From Shewanella oneidensis MR-1 (GTDB lineage: Bacteria; Pseudomonadota; Gammaproteobacteria; Enterobacterales; Shewanellaceae): a DNA stretch of 64,000 bases. A program made the translations under genes and the position numbers. This document shows positions 63,841-64,000 of the stretch, in pieces. The stretch is from assembly GCF_000146165.2 (NCBI RefSeq), contig NC_004347.2:124001-188000 (forward strand). The letters run 5' to 3'. The stretch's first letter is position 1. Each line of letters opens with the position of its first letter. The notes under the pieces were generated by a model that saw only the letters and a list, made by a program, of their open reading frames with translations, made no database searches and was not told where the DNA came from.

Positions 63841-64000
63841 GGCTGCCACTCCATGAGCAGATATACCTCATTTGCTGTGCTTTTATATTTGAAACCAAGT
63901 TTTTCGTACCATCGACGAGCAGGGTTGTGTTGTTCAACGTGAATGGTAATTGGTTTTTGCAGTTGCTGTGCTTGTGCAAAGAGTGATTGAAATAAATAAG
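63837..64000 (-). CDS. GNAT N-acetyltransferase, C-terminal part only
   Basis: The reverse strand is open from the window edge to TAA at 63837-63839. The visible 53 residues include PITIHVEQHNPARRWYEKLGFKYKS and end VYLLMEWQP, the final motif B and strand of GNAT acetyltransferases (the N-x-A-x-x-x-Y-x-x-x-G-F pattern). The start lies outside the window. Its stop overlaps the stop of the DUF6916-type gene by two bases. It may belong functionally to the tailoring cluster, but is on the opposite strand. Confidence 0.8.
   Translation of the reverse strand, partial: YLFQSLFAQAQQLQKPITIHVEQHNPARRWYEKLGFKYKSTANEVYLLMEWQP

Overview
The window is chromosomal DNA of a gammaproteobacterium, almost certainly a Shewanella of the S. 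oneidensis/putrefaciens type. This is inferred from protein character and gene order: an uninterrupted type II secretion operon (gspC to gspN) beside pckA, hslO and hslR, a GlyGly-CTERM metalloprotease, moeA-moeB, ftnA, ribB with an FMN riboswitch, and repeats and a REP-associated transposase of a kind I associate with Shewanella. No rRNA, tRNA or CRISPR array was seen.

Layout. 1-1.0 kb: edge of a DUF481-type gene and a DUF3157-type gene. 1.2-5.1 kb: an accessory patch with two tandem, nearly identical REP-associated tyrosine transposase genes, decayed copies of their 3' ends and associated repeats, then a single integron-type gene cassette with a convincing attC site and a nucleotide-cyclase-like protein. 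5.2-22.3 kb: ordinary housekeeping and envelope genes (YbdG-like channel, LysE-type exporter, acyltransferase, NRDE protein, ZIP-like metal permease with a His-rich tail, YhgN/MarC, secreted M6 protease, ubiC, FliL-like protein, rlmF, Bax-inhibitor-like protein, moeB, moeA, ftnA). 22.3-30 kb: a 279-bp MITE, a large NIT-HAMP-PAS-GGDEF-EAL protein, ribB with its riboswitch, a lipoprotein S9 peptidase and a GIY-YIG protein.

30-34.3 kb is a second accessory patch: an intact IS10-like element with a 9-bp target duplication, a DUF4124-type gene, an AT-rich lipoprotein gene behind a cassette-boundary-like sequence, two tiny ORFs, and a nest of inverted and direct repeats. 34.4-47.1 kb holds a DGSG-repeat lipoprotein, a methyltransferase, an M14 peptidase, a FUSC transporter with a second MITE copy at its 5' side, a dicarboxylate symporter, an AbgT transporter, pckA, hslO and hslR.

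47.35-58.9 kb is the complete gspCDEFGHIJKLMN operon, expected to export proteins such as the GlyGly-CTERM protease at 13.2-16.0 kb. 59-64 kb, after yrfG, contains a compact set of tailoring-type enzymes: an Asp/Asn beta-hydroxylase-like protein, a methyltransferase fused to a phytanoyl-CoA-dioxygenase-like domain, a sulfotransferase-like protein, a DUF6916-type protein and, convergent at the edge, a GNAT acetyltransferase. The best candidates for something not well described are this tailoring cluster and the lone cassette with its cyclase-like protein.
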